Below are positions 9,616-18,606 of a stretch of DNA of 64,000 nucleotides, in pieces (the stretch's first letter is position 1; each line of letters starts with the position of its first letter). Below the pieces are notes generated by a model that was not told the DNA's origin, searched no databases, and saw only the letters and a list, made by a program, of their open reading frames with translations. Both the position numbers and the translations under genes were made by a program. The DNA is from Desulfurococcus sp. (GTDB lineage Archaea; Thermoproteota; Thermoprotei_A; Sulfolobales; Desulfurococcaceae): NCBI GenBank assembly GCA_026626905.1, contig JAPNUX010000008.1, forward strand, positions 62,001 through 126,000. Direction: 5' to 3'.

Positions 9616-10170
9616 TTGGCCAAGATGCTCTATGTGGCTGAGAAGGTGAGGATACCAGAGGGCATAGCAGTCGAAGTAGATGGCTTAAAGGTTACAGTTA
9701 GAGGCCCGAAGGGCTTTATAACCAGAGACTTTAGCCACGCTAGAGGCGTCATCGTGAGACTTGAAGACGACTCAGTAGTAGTTGAAGCCTACAGAGCTGA
9801 CAGGAAGCTTAAAGCTCTCGTAGGATCCATTGCAGCCCACATACGCAACATGATTACAGGTGTCATGAGAGGCTACAGGTACAAGCTTAAAATCATATAC
9901 TCGCACTTCCCTATGAGCGTCACAGTAGACGAGAAGAACAGGGTTGTCAGGATAAAAAACTTCATGGGTGAAAGGTCAGATAGAATTGCGAGAATATACG
10001 GGAACGTTAAAGTGTCAGTTAAAGGCGATGAAGTAATAGTTGAAGGAGTAGACATAGAGGAAGTCGGGCTTACAGCTGCATCTATTGAGAGAGCCACTAA
10101 GGTTACAGATAGAGATAGAAGGATCTTCATGGATGGAATATACATCTACGAGAAGGGTGAGGCCTCATGA
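9616..10170 (+). CDS. rpl6: 50S ribosomal protein L6
   Basis: 184-aa archaeal L6 (L9e type), bound near the sarcin-ricin loop. Features: EKVRIPEGIAVEVDGLKVTV, RGPKGFITRDFSHARGV, and AASIERATKVTDRDRRIFMD. It starts with TTG after GAGGTGGT. It overlaps L32e by 4 nt (ATGA). Confidence 0.95.
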   Translation: MAKMLYVAEKVRIPEGIAVEVDGLKVTVRGPKGFITRDFSHARGVIVRLEDDSVVVEAYRADRKLKALVGSIAAHIRNMITGVMRGYRYKLKIIYSHFPMSVTVDEKNRVVRIKNFMGERSDRIARIYGNVKVSVKGDEVIVEGVDIEEVGLTAASIERATKVTDRDRRIFMDGIYIYEKGEAS

Positions 10171-10577
10171 ACCCTGAGATTGAACGCCTCCTTAAACTAA
10201 GAGAGATTATGAAGAGGAGTAGGCCAGACTTCTACAGGTACGAGTGGTGGAAGAAGCCGAAGTTTAAGAATAATCCTGCCTGGAGGAAGCCAAAGGGTAT
10301 AGACAACAAGATGAGACTCCAGCTTAAAGGATACCCGCCTCTAGTTAAAGTAGGCTACAGGAGCCCCAGGCTTGTAAGAGGTCTTCACCCTACAGGCTTA
10401 GAGCCTGTGGTAGTATACAGTCCCGGAGACCTTGAGAGCCTTGATGCAAGCAGACACATAGTGTACATTGGCGGAAGCGTCGGCTTGAAGAAGGCTATAG
10501 AGATATACAAGGCAGCTGTCTCTAAAGGCTTAAAGGTAGCTAATCCCCCTAGAATACTAGAGTCCCAGGGTGCTTAG
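10167..10577 (+). CDS. rpl32e: 50S ribosomal protein L32e
   Basis: 136-aa L32e, an archaeal/eukaryotic-specific 50S protein. Features: FYRYEWWKKPKFKNNPAWRK, PKGIDNKMRLQLKGYPPLVK, GYRSPRLVRGLHPTG. Start ATG overlaps the L6 stop. L19e follows after 2 nt. Confidence 0.95.
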   Translation: MNPEIERLLKLREIMKRSRPDFYRYEWWKKPKFKNNPAWRKPKGIDNKMRLQLKGYPPLVKVGYRSPRLVRGLHPTGLEPVVVYSPGDLESLDASRHIVYIGGSVGLKKAIEIYKAAVSKGLKVANPPRILESQGA

Positions 10578-10579
10578 AG

Positions 10580-11038
10580 ATGAGCGATCTATCACTTCAG
10601 AAGAAGCTTGCAGCCGAGATACTGGGGGTAGGAGTTTCAAGAATATGGATAGACCCCTCTAGAGTAGAAGATGTAGAGGCTGCAATAACCAGGAAGGATG
10701 TGAAAAAGCTGATCAATGATGGAGTAATAAGAGTTAAACCTGAACACGGGATCGCAGGCTACAGCTCTAAAGTGAGACAGAAGCAGAGAGTTAAAGGCAG
10801 GAGCAGAGGGCACGGTAAGAGAAAAGGGAGTAAGAACGCTAGGAGCAATAGTAAAGAGGAGTGGATGAACAGGATTAGAAAGATTAGAAGATACCTGAGA
10901 AGCCTGAGGGACCGCAAGCTCATAGACCGCAGGACTTATAGAAGACTTTACATGCTCGCTAAAGGCGGCCAGTTCAGTAGTCTTGCATCCCTGAAACTCT
11001 ACCTCAAGGAAAACAATATACTAAGGGAGGTTAGATAG
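10580..11038 (+). CDS. rpl19e: 50S ribosomal protein L19e
   Basis: 152-aa L19e. Features: LQKKLAAEILGVGVSRIWID at the N-terminus, the basic GRSRGHGKRKGSKNARSNSK linker, and IRKIRRYLRSLRDRKLIDRR. It spans 23S rRNA domains and bridges to the 30S subunit. Start ATG after TTAGAG; L18 follows after GGTGGT. Confidence 0.96.
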   Translation: MSDLSLQKKLAAEILGVGVSRIWIDPSRVEDVEAAITRKDVKKLINDGVIRVKPEHGIAGYSSKVRQKQRVKGRSRGHGKRKGSKNARSNSKEEWMNRIRKIRRYLRSLRDRKLIDRRTYRRLYMLAKGGQFSSLASLKLYLKENNILREVR

Positions 11039-11047
11039 GTGGTTTAA

Positions 11048-11647
11048 ATGGCTAGAGGACCCCGCTACAAGGTTCCAAGAAGGAGGAGGAGAGAAGGGAA
11101 GACCAATTACCGTAAGCGCTACATAATGATTCTCTCAAAGCACCCTAGGTTCGTTGTAAGGAAGACATTGAACTATATCTGGGTTCAAGTAGTAGAGGCA
11201 AAGCCTCAGGGAGATGTAGTTATAGCAGCAGCTCACTCCAGCGAGCTTAGAAAGAAGTTTGGGTGGAAAGCCGGCACGAGTAACACGCCTGCAGCCTACC
11301 TGACAGGCTTGCTTGCTGCTCTCAGAGCCCTTGAGAAAGGTGTTAAATACGCTGTGCCAGATATAGGGTTGCACCGTCCAACCAAGGGCTCCATTGTATT
11401 CGCGGCTATAAAAGCTGCTAATGAAGTAGGACTTAAAGTACCTGCTAGCAGTGAAGTATTTCCTTCAGAGGAGAGAATTAGAGGCGAGCATATAGCATCC
11501 TACGCTAAAGTATTAAGGGAGGCGGGTTTACTCGAGAAGAGGTTTTCCAGGTATCTTGCAAGCGGCCTGCAGCCGGAAGACCTCCCAGCCCACTTCGAGG
11601 AGGTTAAAAACAGTATTTTAAAGCACTACGGGTTTAAGCAGGGGTGA
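11048..11647 (+). CDS. rpl18: 50S ribosomal protein L18
   Basis: 199-aa archaeal L18 (L5e type), a 5S rRNA binder. Features: [40 protein letters not shown] and [21 protein letters not shown]-like sequence. The long C-terminal extension is normal for archaea. S5 starts 1 nt after its stop. Confidence 0.96.
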   Translation: MARGPRYKVPRRRRREGKTNYRKRYIMILSKHPRFVVRKTLNYIWVQVVEAKPQGDVVIAAAHSSELRKKFGWKAGTSNTPAAYLTGLLAALRALEKGVKYAVPDIGLHRPTKGSIVFAAIKAANEVGLKVPASSEVFPSEERIRGEHIASYAKVLREAGLLEKRFSRYLASGLQPEDLPAHFEEVKNSILKHYGFKQG

Positions 11648-11648
11648 T

Positions 11649-12296
11649 ATGTTGTCGGCAAGCGCAGTCGATAAGGAAGCCCTTAGTAAGTGGGTTCCCA
11701 GGACGCGTGTAGGCAAGATGGTATTAGAAGGCAAGATAACAAGCCTCAAAGAGATATTCGATAAGAACCTACCCTTACTGGAACCAGAGATCGTAGACTA
11801 CCTGCTACCAGACCTAGTCTACGAGAGAATAGATACCAAGATAGTCCAGAAGATGACTGATGCAGGCAGGAGAACAAAGTTCCTAGTAGTAGTCGTCGTA
11901 GGCAACGGGAACGGCTTCGTCGGTGTAGGGACAGGTAAAGCCAAGCAGTTCACTGATGCACTGGCGAAAGCACTTAGAAACGCTAAGCTGAACATAAGGC
12001 CTGTTAGAAGAGGATGCGGTAGCTGGGAGTGCAGGTGCGGTGAACCCCACAGCATCCCATTTACAACGCGCGGTAAAAGTGGTAGTGTTGAAGTAGTGTT
12101 AAAGCCTGCTCCACGCGGGACAGGACTAGTTGCAGGAGATGCAGCTAAAGTAGTATTAAGACTAGCTGGTATCAGAGACGTGTGGACTCAAAGCTTCGGG
12201 GAAACTAGGACCACACTAAACTTTGCTAAAGCAGTTGCAAACGCGCTCAGCAACACCTACAAGTTCACAACCCCGCTAGACTGGGTTAAAGCCTAG
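11649..12296 (+). CDS. rps5: 30S ribosomal protein S5
   Basis: 215-aa archaeal S5 (S2e type), involved in decoding accuracy. The dsRBD-like motif [20 protein letters not shown] and the C-terminal [20 protein letters not shown] are diagnostic. [17 protein letters not shown] with clustered Cys is typical of the archaeal form. Confidence 0.96.
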   Translation: MLSASAVDKEALSKWVPRTRVGKMVLEGKITSLKEIFDKNLPLLEPEIVDYLLPDLVYERIDTKIVQKMTDAGRRTKFLVVVVVGNGNGFVGVGTGKAKQFTDALAKALRNAKLNIRPVRRGCGSWECRCGEPHSIPFTTRGKSGSVEVVLKPAPRGTGLVAGDAAKVVLRLAGIRDVWTQSFGETRTTLNFAKAVANALSNTYKFTTPLDWVKA

Positions 12297-12307
12297 GTGA
12301 CCAGGCT

Positions 12308-12796
12308 ATGAGCAAACTCTACGCTATTATAAGGTTGAGGGGACAGGCTGACACACCCCCGGATGTCGAGTACACTCTGAAACTTCTGAGACTCCATAAA
12401 AGATACCATCTAACACTATACCCGTCAAGTCTACCGGGACTGCAGGGCATGCTCGAGAAGATCAAGGATTGGGCTGCATGGGGCGAGGTTAGCAGGGAGA
12501 CCCTAGTGAAACTACTTAAAGCTAGAGGGAGAGGGCCAGGAGGTAGAAGACTCACAGACGACTACATAGCCAGTAATCTAGGCTCCCAGGGAGTGAAAAG
12601 CCTGGAGGATCTAGCTGACGCACTACTAGAGGGAAGAATATTACTCCATAAGATAGATAACATCGTGAAACCAGTCTTCAGAATGCATCCCCCTAGAAAA
12701 GGATTAAAGGGCTCAGTGAAGAAACCCACCGGTCAAGGCGGCTGGCTGGGTTACAGCGGGGAGAAGATAAACGAGTTAATTGAGAGAATGCTGTAG
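12308..12796 (+). CDS. rpl30: 50S ribosomal protein L30
   Basis: 162-aa archaeal L30 (L7e type). Features: [33 protein letters not shown], and the C-terminal [21 protein letters not shown]15 follows with a GGTGG site 10 nt before its ATG. Confidence 0.96.
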   Translation: MSKLYAIIRLRGQADTPPDVEYTLKLLRLHKRYHLTLYPSSLPGLQGMLEKIKDWAAWGEVSRETLVKLLKARGRGPGGRRLTDDYIASNLGSQGVKSLEDLADALLEGRILLHKIDNIVKPVFRMHPPRKGLKGSVKKPTGQGGWLGYSGEKINELIERML

Positions 12797-12806
12797 GTGG
12801 TTTACT

Positions 12807-13256
12807 ATGACGGTGAGAAAGAAGAAGAAATCCAGAAAGCTCCGTGGTAGAACTAGAACCATGGGCTGGGGGAGGGTAGGCCAGCACAGGAAGAGCGGGT
12901 CCCGCGGAGGCTTCGGGGCAGTGGGATTCCATAAGCATAAGTGGACGTGGATTCTAAAGCACGCTCCAAACTGGTATGGTAAGCACGGCTTCCTACCCCG
13001 CAGTAAAATCGAGGAGAAGGCAGTGATTAATGTAGGCGAGCTCGATGAGATAGCATACAAGATGACTCTCACAGGTAAAGCTGTAGTAGAGGATGGATTA
13101 ACAGTCTTAGATACCGTGAGCATGGGTATAAGTAAAGTACTAGGATCAGGTAGAGTCACCAGGAGGCTCAAAGTTATCGCTAAGGAAGTAAGCGAGGATG
13201 CCAGAAGAAAGATAGAGGAAGCGGGCGGTATAGTGGTAACCCCAGGTAGCAGCTAG
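12807..13256 (+). CDS. rpl15: 50S ribosomal protein L15
   Basis: 149-aa archaeal L15 (L27a type). [20 protein letters not shown] and [20 protein letters not shown] are hallmarks. The frame extends upstream to 12780, but those codons overlap L30 and are not conserved. ATG 12807 follows TAGGTGGTT and is preferred. A gap of about 100 bp with an AT-rich stretch (around 13277-13293) follows, likely holding a separate promoter for secY. Confidence 0.96.
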   Translation: MTVRKKKKSRKLRGRTRTMGWGRVGQHRKSGSRGGFGAVGFHKHKWTWILKHAPNWYGKHGFLPRSKIEEKAVINVGELDEIAYKMTLTGKAVVEDGLTVLDTVSMGISKVLGSGRVTRRLKVIAKEVSEDARRKIEEAGGIVVTPGSS

Positions 13257-13357
13257 GAGAGGCTGTAAGATAGGATTATTAAGACTAATTATTTTAATCT
13301 CTTTCACCCTCTACAAATCTAGCTTCAAGTACACAGAGTTAACGAGCGGATCTAGAG

Positions 13358-14782
13358 ATGGGGTTACTTAACCTGCTTGCTAGGGTAGCCGACTACATAC
13401 CTACAGTAGCGAAGCCTAAGACCAAGCCATCGATGTACGAGAGGTTGTTCTGGACTGGTGTAGCCCTAGTAGTCTACATGATCATGGCTAGCACGCCTCT
13501 ATACGGTATATCCTACGCTGGCCCCCAGCAGATAATGCTAATACAAGTGATATTCGCGTCGAGCAGAGGAACTCTAATGGAGCTAGGCATAGGCCCTATA
13601 GTCACAGCAGGCTTAATAATGCAGATCCTCGTGGGAGCAAAGCTCGTGGACCTGGATCTAACAGACCCCGAGAACCGCCGAGTCTTCACTATGGCTCAGA
13701 AGACTCTCGCCATAATACTAGCAGTCTTTGAGTCAGCAATGTACGTTCTCTCATGCCGCTACTGGACTCCACTCGGTAACCCTATAACAAGCTGTAGCGC
13801 CACGTGGAGTACACGCTTAATTGTCGGGCTTCAACTCTTCATAGCATCCTACATGGTTATCACGCTCGACGAGATGATACAGAAGGGGTGGGGTATCGGT
13901 TCAGGCGTATCCCTGTTCATCCTAGCAGGCGTGGCGACAACAATATTCTGGAATACATTCAGCACTGTAACCTATCAAGGCGAGTACATAGGCTTCATTC
14001 CCTACCTCATTCAGCACTTATCGAGCGGAGGGAGCTGGAGCGACCTGCTGGTGAGAGCAAGGGGAAGGGATCTCGTAGGCTTAATTGCAACTATAGTCAT
14101 CCTCCTGCTACTCGTATACCTTAACAGCATGAAGATAGAAGTCCCGGTTACCTCGCCGAGACTCCATGGTGTTAAAACGAAGATCCCCTTGCAGTTCCTC
14201 TATGTGACTAACATACCGGTTCTATTCATAGGCATACTGTACTCGAATGTTTTAATCTACGCGATGATCCTGAGGAATTATCTTGCTACAGTAGTACCTG
14301 CAAGCATAGCTGACCTTCTAGCAAAGTATGATGAAACTGGACGGCTTATAGGAGGCCTTGCATACTACCTCTCATCTCCCAGCGGCTTGTATAGTGCTCT
14401 AGCCGACCCCATGCACCTAGTAGTATACAGTCTTCTAGTACTAGTGTTCGCAGTGCTCTTCGGAGTTATGTGGGTTGAAGTAGCAGGGTTAAACCCGGCT
14501 GCGCAAGCAGAGCAGTTGATTAGCAGTGGCTTCGAGGTGCCAGGGTTAAGGAGCAACCCGAAGATCCTCGAGCGTATTCTAGCCAAGTACATATACCCGC
14601 TGACAGTGCTCTCAAGCCTTATAGTAGCAGGGATCTCAATTGTAGCGGATACTCTTGGAGCGTATGGTACAGGTATAGGTATCCTGCTCGCTATAGGTAT
14701 TCTCTACCAGTACTACGCTATGATAGCGTACGAGAGGACTCTTGAAGCATACCCGTTACTGAAGCGCTTGGTGGGAGAGTAG
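13358..14782 (+). CDS. secY: Protein translocase subunit SecY
   Basis: 474-aa SecY, the channel-forming subunit of the Sec translocon in the cytoplasmic membrane. About ten hydrophobic segments; typical archaeal blocks are IPTVAKPKTKPSMYERLFWT, IQKGWGIGSGVSLFILAGV and PLQFLYVTNIPVLFIGILY. The partner SecE is at 38657. The stop TAG shares its G with the GTG of the next membrane protein. In many crenarchaea adkA follows directly; it does not here. Confidence 0.97.
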   Translation: MGLLNLLARVADYIPTVAKPKTKPSMYERLFWTGVALVVYMIMASTPLYGISYAGPQQIMLIQVIFASSRGTLMELGIGPIVTAGLIMQILVGAKLVDLDLTDPENRRVFTMAQKTLAIILAVFESAMYVLSCRYWTPLGNPITSCSATWSTRLIVGLQLFIASYMVITLDEMIQKGWGIGSGVSLFILAGVATTIFWNTFSTVTYQGEYIGFIPYLIQHLSSGGSWSDLLVRARGRDLVGLIATIVILLLLVYLNSMKIEVPVTSPRLHGVKTKIPLQFLYVTNIPVLFIGILYSNVLIYAMILRNYLATVVPASIADLLAKYDETGRLIGGLAYYLSSPSGLYSALADPMHLVVYSLLVLVFAVLFGVMWVEVAGLNPAAQAEQLISSGFEVPGLRSNPKILERILAKYIYPLTVLSSLIVAGISIVADTLGAYGTGIGILLAIGILYQYYAMIAYERTLEAYPLLKRLVGE

Positions 14783-15213
14783 TGTTTTTAACACTAATAA
14801 TAGTGCTATCAGCCATGCTCTCAATACTAGTATCACTACTCGTGAAAGCTGTTAGAAGCCACCCCTACTTTGCTGAAGCAGTCAAGGCTTTCACCTCCAT
14901 TCAGGTACCTGAGAAGCCTAGAAGTAAAGGTGATATTAGAAGGCTGAGGAAGTATAGAGCCCTCTATAAGTCCGTGAGGAAAAGAATTATTCTACTCTTA
15001 GCGTTAAATTTCACTGTATTCACGCTAGTCTACGTTCTAATGATAGTCCTAGTGACAGTGTTATCCGGCGGGGAGGCGTGGATTACTATACCAGTAGCTA
15101 TACCCCTCCTCTCGTATGCGAGTAATGGAGTCTACATGACACATGTCTACGTGGTAGCACTCCTTGGCTTCATAATACCATTCCGCTTAATCTCGAAGAA
15201 TGCTAGACTCTAA
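14782..15213 (+). CDS. EMC3/TMCO1-family (DUF106, YidC/Oxa1-like) membrane protein
   Basis: 143-aa membrane protein with a hydrophobic N-terminal segment (about 1-22), a basic cytosolic part (KPRSKGDIRRLRKYRALYKS), and two further hydrophobic stretches (about 69-92 and 118-137). Layout and position between secY and L34e match archaeal DUF106 proteins, distant Oxa1/YidC relatives thought to assist membrane insertion. The assignment rests on topology and context more than on a strict motif. It starts with GTG overlapping the secY stop by 1 nt. Confidence 0.7.
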   Translation: MFLTLIIVLSAMLSILVSLLVKAVRSHPYFAEAVKAFTSIQVPEKPRSKGDIRRLRKYRALYKSVRKRIILLLALNFTVFTLVYVLMIVLVTVLSGGEAWITIPVAIPLLSYASNGVYMTHVYVVALLGFIIPFRLISKNARL

Positions 15214-15280
15214 TACTTAAGCTCTTTTAATCCCTGCACTAATTTTAGCTAGAACAGTGCCTGCTTAGGGTGAGTGTAGT

Positions 15281-15559
15281 ATGCCTAGACCAATGTATAG
15301 GAGTAGAAGCTGGAGGAGAGTTATTGTTAGAACACCTGGTGGAGAAGTGAAGGTACACTACGAGAAGAAGCCTCCAAGCACAGCTAAATGCGCTATATGC
15401 GGGAAGCCCTTAAACGGGGTTCCAGCTCTCAGGCCAAGCGAGCTCCGCAAGCTCGCTAAAACAGAGAGAAGGCCGGAGAGACCTTACGGAGGCTACATAT
15501 GCCACGAGTGTCTTGCACGCGGGCTCAGAGAAGCTGTTAGAGCCCAGCTACGCTTGTAG
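15281..15559 (+). CDS. rpl34e: 50S ribosomal protein L34e
   Basis: 92-aa L34e with a zinc-ribbon-like cysteine set: CAICGKPLNGVPALRPSELR and ICHECLARGL. The N-terminal PRPMYRSRSWRRVIVRTPGG is typical. Gene order L34e-cmk-L14e-cbf5 is conserved among crenarchaea. Confidence 0.95.
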   Translation: MPRPMYRSRSWRRVIVRTPGGEVKVHYEKKPPSTAKCAICGKPLNGVPALRPSELRKLAKTERRPERPYGGYICHECLARGLREAVRAQLRL

Positions 15560-15574
15560 GCTAGCGTGATCTAA

Positions 15575-16120
15575 TTGGTTAGAATAGTTTTAAGCGGCCC
15601 GCCCGGGAGTGGTAAGACAACACAGGCTAAACGCCTAGCCTCATACTACGGCTTCAAGTACTATTCAGCTGGCTCAGTGTTCAGAGAGTATGCTAGGATG
15701 AAGGGGTTGACACTAGAGGAGCTTAGCAGGCTAGCCATGGAGGATCCATCAATAGATATGGAAGTAGATAGGCTAACACTTGAAACAGTTAAGGCGAGCG
15801 ACAACATAGTTGTAGACGGGCATCTAGCAGCATGGATAGTCTCCGATATCGCTGATCTAAAAGTGTATGTGACAGCTCCGTTAACTCTTAGAATCCTGAG
15901 AATAGCTGGACGCGACAATAAATCACTAGGGAAAGCTCTCTCAGAGACGCTTATAAGAGAGTACTCACAGAAGAAGAGATTCATGGAGTACTACGGGTTC
16001 AACGTAGATGACACATCATTCTTCGACATAGTTATAAATACAAAGCTCATTGGTGTAGAAGAAGCATTCAGCATTATAAGAACAGCAGTAGACAAGATTT
16101 TAAAAGAGAGGAGTAGTTAA
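15575..16120 (+). CDS. cmk: Cytidylate kinase
   Basis: 181-aa archaeal-type cytidylate kinase, transferring phosphate from ATP to CMP/dCMP. P-loop GPPGSGKTTQAKRLA (about residues 8-22), a substrate segment with YYSAGSVFREYARMKG and VVDGHLAAWI. It starts with TTG. Conserved neighbour of L34e and L14e. Confidence 0.93.
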   Translation: MVRIVLSGPPGSGKTTQAKRLASYYGFKYYSAGSVFREYARMKGLTLEELSRLAMEDPSIDMEVDRLTLETVKASDNIVVDGHLAAWIVSDIADLKVYVTAPLTLRILRIAGRDNKSLGKALSETLIREYSQKKRFMEYYGFNVDDTSFFDIVINTKLIGVEEAFSIIRTAVDKILKERSS

Positions 16121-16158
16121 AACGGATCCGTAGCATGATGGCTTAAAGGGTGGTTAAA

Positions 16159-16449
16159 GTGCCAGCCATAGAGATTGGAAGAATATGTGTTAAAGTAGCA
16201 GGTAGAGAAGCAGGTAGAAAATGTGTCGTAGTCGATATAATAGACGAGAACTTTGTTCTCATCACAGGGCCTAGAACCCTTACTGGGGTAAAGAGGAGGA
16301 AGGTTAACATAAAGCATATAGAACCCACGGAGAAATCTATTAGGATACCTAGGGGTGCAAGCGACGAGGAAGTCTTAAAGGCTATAGGTGAAAGCGGCTT
16401 AGTAGACTACATGAAGGAGGTTGTTAAGCCGAAGCTAACACCACTATAG
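16159..16449 (+). CDS. rpl14e: 50S ribosomal protein L14e
   Basis: About 96 aa. [20 protein letters not shown] is the classic N-terminus of archaeal L14e, an SH3-like KOW protein. GTG 16150 is also in frame, but the GGGTGGT Shine-Dalgarno at 16148-16154 fits GTG 16159, which yields the usual M-P-A-I-E start. Cbf5 follows after about 78 bp. Confidence 0.93.
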   Translation: MPAIEIGRICVKVAGREAGRKCVVVDIIDENFVLITGPRTLTGVKRRKVNIKHIEPTEKSIRIPRGASDEEVLKAIGESGLVDYMKEVVKPKLTPL

Positions 16450-16476
16450 CAGGCTGTAGCTGGAAGACTAGAAGGC

Positions 16477-16502
16477 ATTATAACCCCGAAGATTTTCTTT
16501 TC
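16477..16502 (+). promoter_or_regulatory. Possible cbf5 promoter and T-rich run
   Basis: ATTATAA at about 16477-16483 lies some 45 bp before the cbf5 ATG, and a pyrimidine run (16493-16502) follows it. This fits a TATA box plus a weak terminator for the upstream gene; composition alone supports it. Confidence 0.35.
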
Positions 16503-16527
16503 CATATAGGAGAGAGGCGTATTCATC

Positions 16528-17587
16528 ATGGGGTTAGCAGAGAAAGGATTATCCTTCATAGACTACCTGACAGCAAGAGCTGGGTACAGGAATGAGTGGA
16601 TTGTGGTGAGAGAGGCTGATACATCCTCCGACTATGGTGTTCTACCCTACGAGAGAAGCATTAGGGATCACATAAGCTATGGAGTCTTAAACCTTGATAA
16701 GCCGCCAGGGCCCACCAGCCATGAAATCGTTGCATGGGTTAAGAGGATGTTCTCTGTGAGAAGAGCCGGTCACGGGGGTACCCTAGAACCCTCCCTCGGG
16801 GTGGGGAGACCCCAAGGTGACCGGTGTCCTGCCAGTTGGCTTAGAGAACAGTACTAAGGTCATTGGAAGCGTGGTGCACAGTATTAAGGAATACGTTATG
16901 GTTGTACAGCTACATGGAGATGCATCGGAGCAGGATGTAAGAAGGGTAGCCGGGTACTTCAGGGGGGAGATATACCAGAGGCCTCCGGTGAGATCTAGTG
17001 TTAAACGTGCTCTTAGAGTTAGGAGAATCTACGAGATAGAGGTTCTCGAAGTAAGAGAAAGGCTCCTTCTACTCAGAGTTCTAAGCGATCCAGGTACCTA
17101 CATGAGGAAGCTAGCCCACGACATGGGTTTAATGCTAGGTGTTGGAGCCCATATGAGGGAGCTCCGGAGGACTCGTACAGGGCCGTTCAGAGAGGATGAG
17201 ACTCTGGTAAGACTCCAGGATGTCAGTGAAGCTCTAGCTTTATGGAGGGAGAGAGGAGATGAAAGATACCTTAGACGTATTATTCTACCTGTCGAAGCCT
17301 CTATAGTCCACCTCCCGAAAATAATGATCCTTGACACAGCTGTAGACGCTATAGCTCACGGTGCAAGCCTAGCTGCACCCGGTGTAGCGAGGCTGACAAG
17401 TAATGTTGCAAGAAATAAAACCGTGGCTATTCTAACACTTAAAGGCGAGCTAGTAGCCCTCGGGCAAGCCCTCCGTGATGCTAGTGAAATAGCCAGGATG
17501 AGTAAGGGTATAGTTGCAAGAACTCGTAGGGTTCTAATGCCGCCTGGAGTATACCCTTCAACGTGGAAGAAGGGATCCCAGCTGTGA
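16528..17587 (+). CDS. cbf5: tRNA/rRNA pseudouridine synthase Cbf5, intron-containing gene
   Basis: Catalytic subunit of H/ACA RNPs and of RNA-independent tRNA Psi55 synthesis. Exon 1 (16528-16786) encodes [20 protein letters not shown] and RRAGHGGTL; exon 2 (16809-17587) continues [31 protein letters not shown] and the PUA-like C-terminus. Read straight through, the frame shifts right at the catalytic motif. Joining 16786 to 16809 gives [14 protein letters not shown], restoring the catalytic Asp, and a 345-aa protein of normal length. A BHB-like fold surrounds both junctions. Crenarchaeal cbf5 mRNAs are known to carry introns at this place, so this is a spliced gene rather than a pseudogene. 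Confidence 0.93.
16787..16808 (+). other. 22-nt archaeal pre-mRNA intron in cbf5
   Basis: Removal restores frame and the GTLDPKVTG motif. Exact ends are ambiguous by up to 3 nt because AGA precedes both junctions. Pairing seen: exon CCCT 16781-16784 with GGGG 16803-16806 (central 4 bp, one U.G); intron ACCC 16788-16791 with GGGT 16799-16802 (inner helix); exon GGGGT 16775-16779 with ACCCC 16809-16813 (outer helix). AG/A sits at each cut. This is a relaxed bulge-helix-bulge, the substrate of the tRNA splicing endonuclease. Confidence 0.85.
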
Positions 17588-18165
17588 CCCACTACTTTAA
17601 GCCAGGGGAGCCGGGTGAAAGAAGGCTTATACCGTTAGCGATCCACGGGTATTCATTCGAGTTCCTCTCCTATACAAGCTTATTCTCCGGTTCAACCATA
17701 GACGAGGGGACGAGGCTCCTTCTTGAGAACATAGAGGTGCCTGAGAGCGGAGTAGTCTTAGATATCGGCTGCGGCTACGGGGTTATAGGGATAGTTATCG
17801 CTACTCTCAATCCTTCACTGAAAGTCTACATGACAGACATTAACCCTTTAGCCGTCAAGGTAGCCCGTTTAAACGCTAGGAGGAATAGAGTTGAAGACCG
17901 CGTGGTTGTCTTAGAGGGAGATAGGTATAAGCCTGTAGAAGGCTTGAAGTTTAATGCAATATACTCCAATCCCCCGATCTCAGCAGGCATGAATATAGTA
18001 GAAGAAATAGTTCTAGGGGCGAGAGAACACTTAACTGAAGACGGCTTCGCGCAATTCGTGCTAGCGAGAGGCGGTCATAGCCTAGCCAATAAAGCTAGAA
18101 GAGTATACAGTGATGTAAGAGTTAAGAGTAAAAAAGGTTATATCCTCCTATACCTTAAACCATGA
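17584..18165 (+). CDS. RsmC-like class I SAM methyltransferase
   Basis: 193 aa. SAM-binding motif I VVLDIGCGYGVIGI (about residues 59-72), motif II YMTDINPLAV, and NPP in AIYSNPPISAG, the catalytic motif of exocyclic-amine methylases such as RsmC (16S G1207). The frame opens at GTG 17563, but GTG 17584 overlaps the cbf5 stop as GTGA and is preferred. Coupling to cbf5 suggests an rRNA modification role; the target base is not shown by the sequence. Confidence 0.85.
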   Translation: MTHYFKPGEPGERRLIPLAIHGYSFEFLSYTSLFSGSTIDEGTRLLLENIEVPESGVVLDIGCGYGVIGIVIATLNPSLKVYMTDINPLAVKVARLNARRNRVEDRVVVLEGDRYKPVEGLKFNAIYSNPPISAGMNIVEEIVLGAREHLTEDGFAQFVLARGGHSLANKARRVYSDVRVKSKKGYILLYLKP

Positions 18166-18172
18166 GAGTAGA

Positions 18173-18256
18173 GCCGGGGTGCCCGAGCGGCCTAAGGGGC
18201 TGGCCTGGAGAGCCAGTGGGCTCACGCCCGCGCGGGTTCAAATCCCGCCCCCGGCG
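18173..18256 (+). tRNA. tRNA-Ser (GGA)
   Basis: Acceptor GCCGGGG pairs with CCCCGGC, discriminator G. Anticodon loop CTGGAGA between CTGGC and GCCAG, anticodon GGA. Long variable arm (TGGGCTCACGCCCGC) typical of serine tRNA. T-loop TTCAAAT. No encoded CCA and no intron. Confidence 0.95.
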
Positions 18257-18319
18257 CTCTAATCTTGAATACTCTGGTCTTGGTGATTGACGCAGAAGTC
18301 CTCCAACCTCTACTAAAGA

Positions 18320-18327
18320 TTTATAAA
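18320..18327 (+). promoter_or_regulatory. TATA box for the subtilisin gene
   Basis: TTTATAAA preceded by purine-rich AAAGA, 36 bp before the ATG at 18363. Spacing fits a transcript starting near 18350. The promoter looks intact although the reading frame below it is broken. Confidence 0.6.
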
Positions 18328-18362
18328 CTCTCCACTTGCTTCCCTATTTAGCTAGTGGGAAC

Positions 18363-18606
18363 ATGGTGCCTAGGAGAAATATACTGATATCTGAAATATA
18401 CTGATATCTGAAGTAGTAATAGTAGTATTACTTGTAATCCCACTAGTATTCATGATAGAGGCTGAAGCCCTACCAGTTACAGCTGGTACCAGTAAGGTTC
18501 GAATAGTCATAGGGTATAAGGATGAATCATCCAAGCTAGGTATTTTAAAGCTCTCGGTGTAAGCCCGTTAAAGGAGATCAAGGAGATAAAAGTCATCGTA
18601 GTAGAG
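18363..18606 (+). pseudogene. Disrupted signal peptide and propeptide of the subtilisin
   Basis: ATG 18363 opens a frame ending at TGA 18402. Deleting one copy of the 17-bp tandem duplication (18377-18410) gives MVPRRNILISEVVIVVLLVI, a hydrophobic signal sequence, then SKVRIVIGYKDESSKLG, a propeptide (I9 inhibitor) start. A second shift then falls near 18530-18555: the frame hits TAA 18560, while the -1 frame continues FKALGVSPLKEIKEIKVIVV directly into the protease. Two independent frame breaks make this region non-functional as written, unless they are sequence errors or are bypassed. Confidence 0.75.
18377..18410 (+). repeat. 17-bp perfect tandem duplication
   Basis: AAATATACTGATATCTG occurs twice head to tail (18377-18393, 18394-18410). 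It inserts a non-multiple of three into the signal-peptide codons and brings in the TGA at 18402. Confidence 0.95.

Noticed and set aside
16528-17587. cbf5 as a frameshifted pseudogene
   Set aside because: The break falls exactly at the known intron site, is flanked by paired helices, and its removal restores the catalytic motif.
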